Assembly (NCBI RefSeq): GCF_030450125.1
Contig: NZ_CP123923.1
Coordinates: 3,844,001 to 3,908,000, forward strand
Length of the DNA stretch: 64,000 nt
Origin: Streptomyces sp. WP-1
GTDB taxonomy: Bacteria > Actinomycetota > Actinomycetes > Streptomycetales > Streptomycetaceae
Reading direction: 5' to 3'
The position numbers were made by a program, and so were the translations under genes. Numbering within the stretch: position 1 is the stretch's first letter; every line of letters begins with the position of its first letter. Positions 63,898-64,000 of the stretch are shown in pieces. The notes beneath the pieces are model-generated. The model did not search any database. It was not told the DNA's origin and saw only the letters and a list, made by a program, of their open reading frames with translations.

Positions 63898-64000
63898 TCA
63901 GGCCCGCACCATGCGCAGCCGCCCCGGGTCCGCCTCCATCCGCAGTGGTGCCCGTACCTCCCGTACCGGGATGCCGTCCACGTCCAACCGGTGCGTGCCC
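63898..64000 (-). CDS. C-terminus of a protein, possibly a YegS/DagK-type lipid kinase (partial)
   Basis: Only the last 33 residues are seen: GTHRLDVDGIPVREVRAP ending LRMEADPGRLRMVRA. The pattern of a short beta-rich tail (DVDGIPVRE ... PLRMEADPGRLRMV) resembles the end of diacylglycerol-kinase-like proteins, but this is too little for a firm call. Confidence 0.4.
   Translation of the reverse strand, partial: GTHRLDVDGIPVREVRAPLRMEADPGRLRMVRA

Overview
The window is chromosomal DNA of a high-GC actinomycete, almost certainly Streptomyces. The signs are strong GC bias at third codon positions, GTG/TTG starts, a HAIR-controlled dnaK-grpE-dnaJ operon, SARP/AfsR-type regulators, and TTA (bldA-type) leucine codons confined to a specialised-metabolite cluster.

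Layout. (1) 1-11.1 kb is core chromosome: dnaJ (cut by the window edge), grpE and dnaK with two HspR inverted repeats; a MraY/WecA-type sugar-phosphate transferase; a membrane-anchored Fe-S oxidoreductase; an ABM-domain protein; a Yip1-family protein; a phosphoribosyltransferase with dcd; a small zinc-ribbon protein; and tRNA-Gly(CCC). (2) 11.16-36.81 kb is an integrated element of about 25.6 kb, bounded by a 44-bp direct repeat of the tRNA-Gly 3' part. It carries xis-int, an XRE repressor, a replication-initiation-like protein with a DnaC-type ATPase, a mobC gene, and a relaxase gene that is frameshifted and truncated. No FtsK/TraB-type transfer ATPase is visible. Its cargo is an HTH-ATPase-Sel1/TPR protein next to attL, a complete-looking FxLD-type class I lanthipeptide cluster (XRE-TPR regulator, ATP-binding protein, DUF6415-like protein, PIMT-type methyltransferase, precursor, LanB, LanC, SpaB-C-like protein), and near attR an endonuclease VII-like protein, a PIN-like protein and an OLD-family ATPase-TOPRIM nuclease. 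(3) 36.8-38.5 kb is a graveyard next to attR: a clipped DUF5677-like gene, a chimeric fragment of another tyrosine integrase, and a frameshifted Ig-like-repeat protein. This suggests repeated use of the same tRNA site.

(4) 38.4-40.9 kb holds a WXG100 protein, a polymorphic toxin and a putative immunity gene. (5) 41-45.3 kb holds a MoxR-ATPase/VWA-metallopeptidase-like module with a third conserved partner. (6) 45.4-51.3 kb holds an Fpg/Nei glycosylase, a MerR-like regulator, a cold-shock protein, a DEAD-box helicase, and a WYL regulator divergent from a VOC protein across a clear palindrome. (7) 51.38-51.64 kb is an exact nine-copy 29-bp tandem repeat, followed by a rhomboid-like protein. (8) 52.6-56.15 kb is a compact locus of unknown function: a DGQHR/ParB-like gene runs tail-to-tail, with a 41-nt overlap, into a two-gene operon of a P-loop ATPase and a winged-helix protein. 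(9) 56.4-63.6 kb holds a GT-B-like protein, an NB-ARC-TPR protein and a divergent 1015-residue SARP/AfsR regulator with a palindrome between them. A partial gene, possibly a lipid kinase, runs off the right edge.

How the parts work together. The most coherent story is an integrative element whose transfer genes have decayed while it gained a bldA-linked lanthipeptide cluster and nuclease/STAND-type cargo. The least explained locus is the 52.6-56.1 kb ATPase/wHTH/DGQHR set. All assignments rest on reading the sequence and remembered family features; no database search was run.
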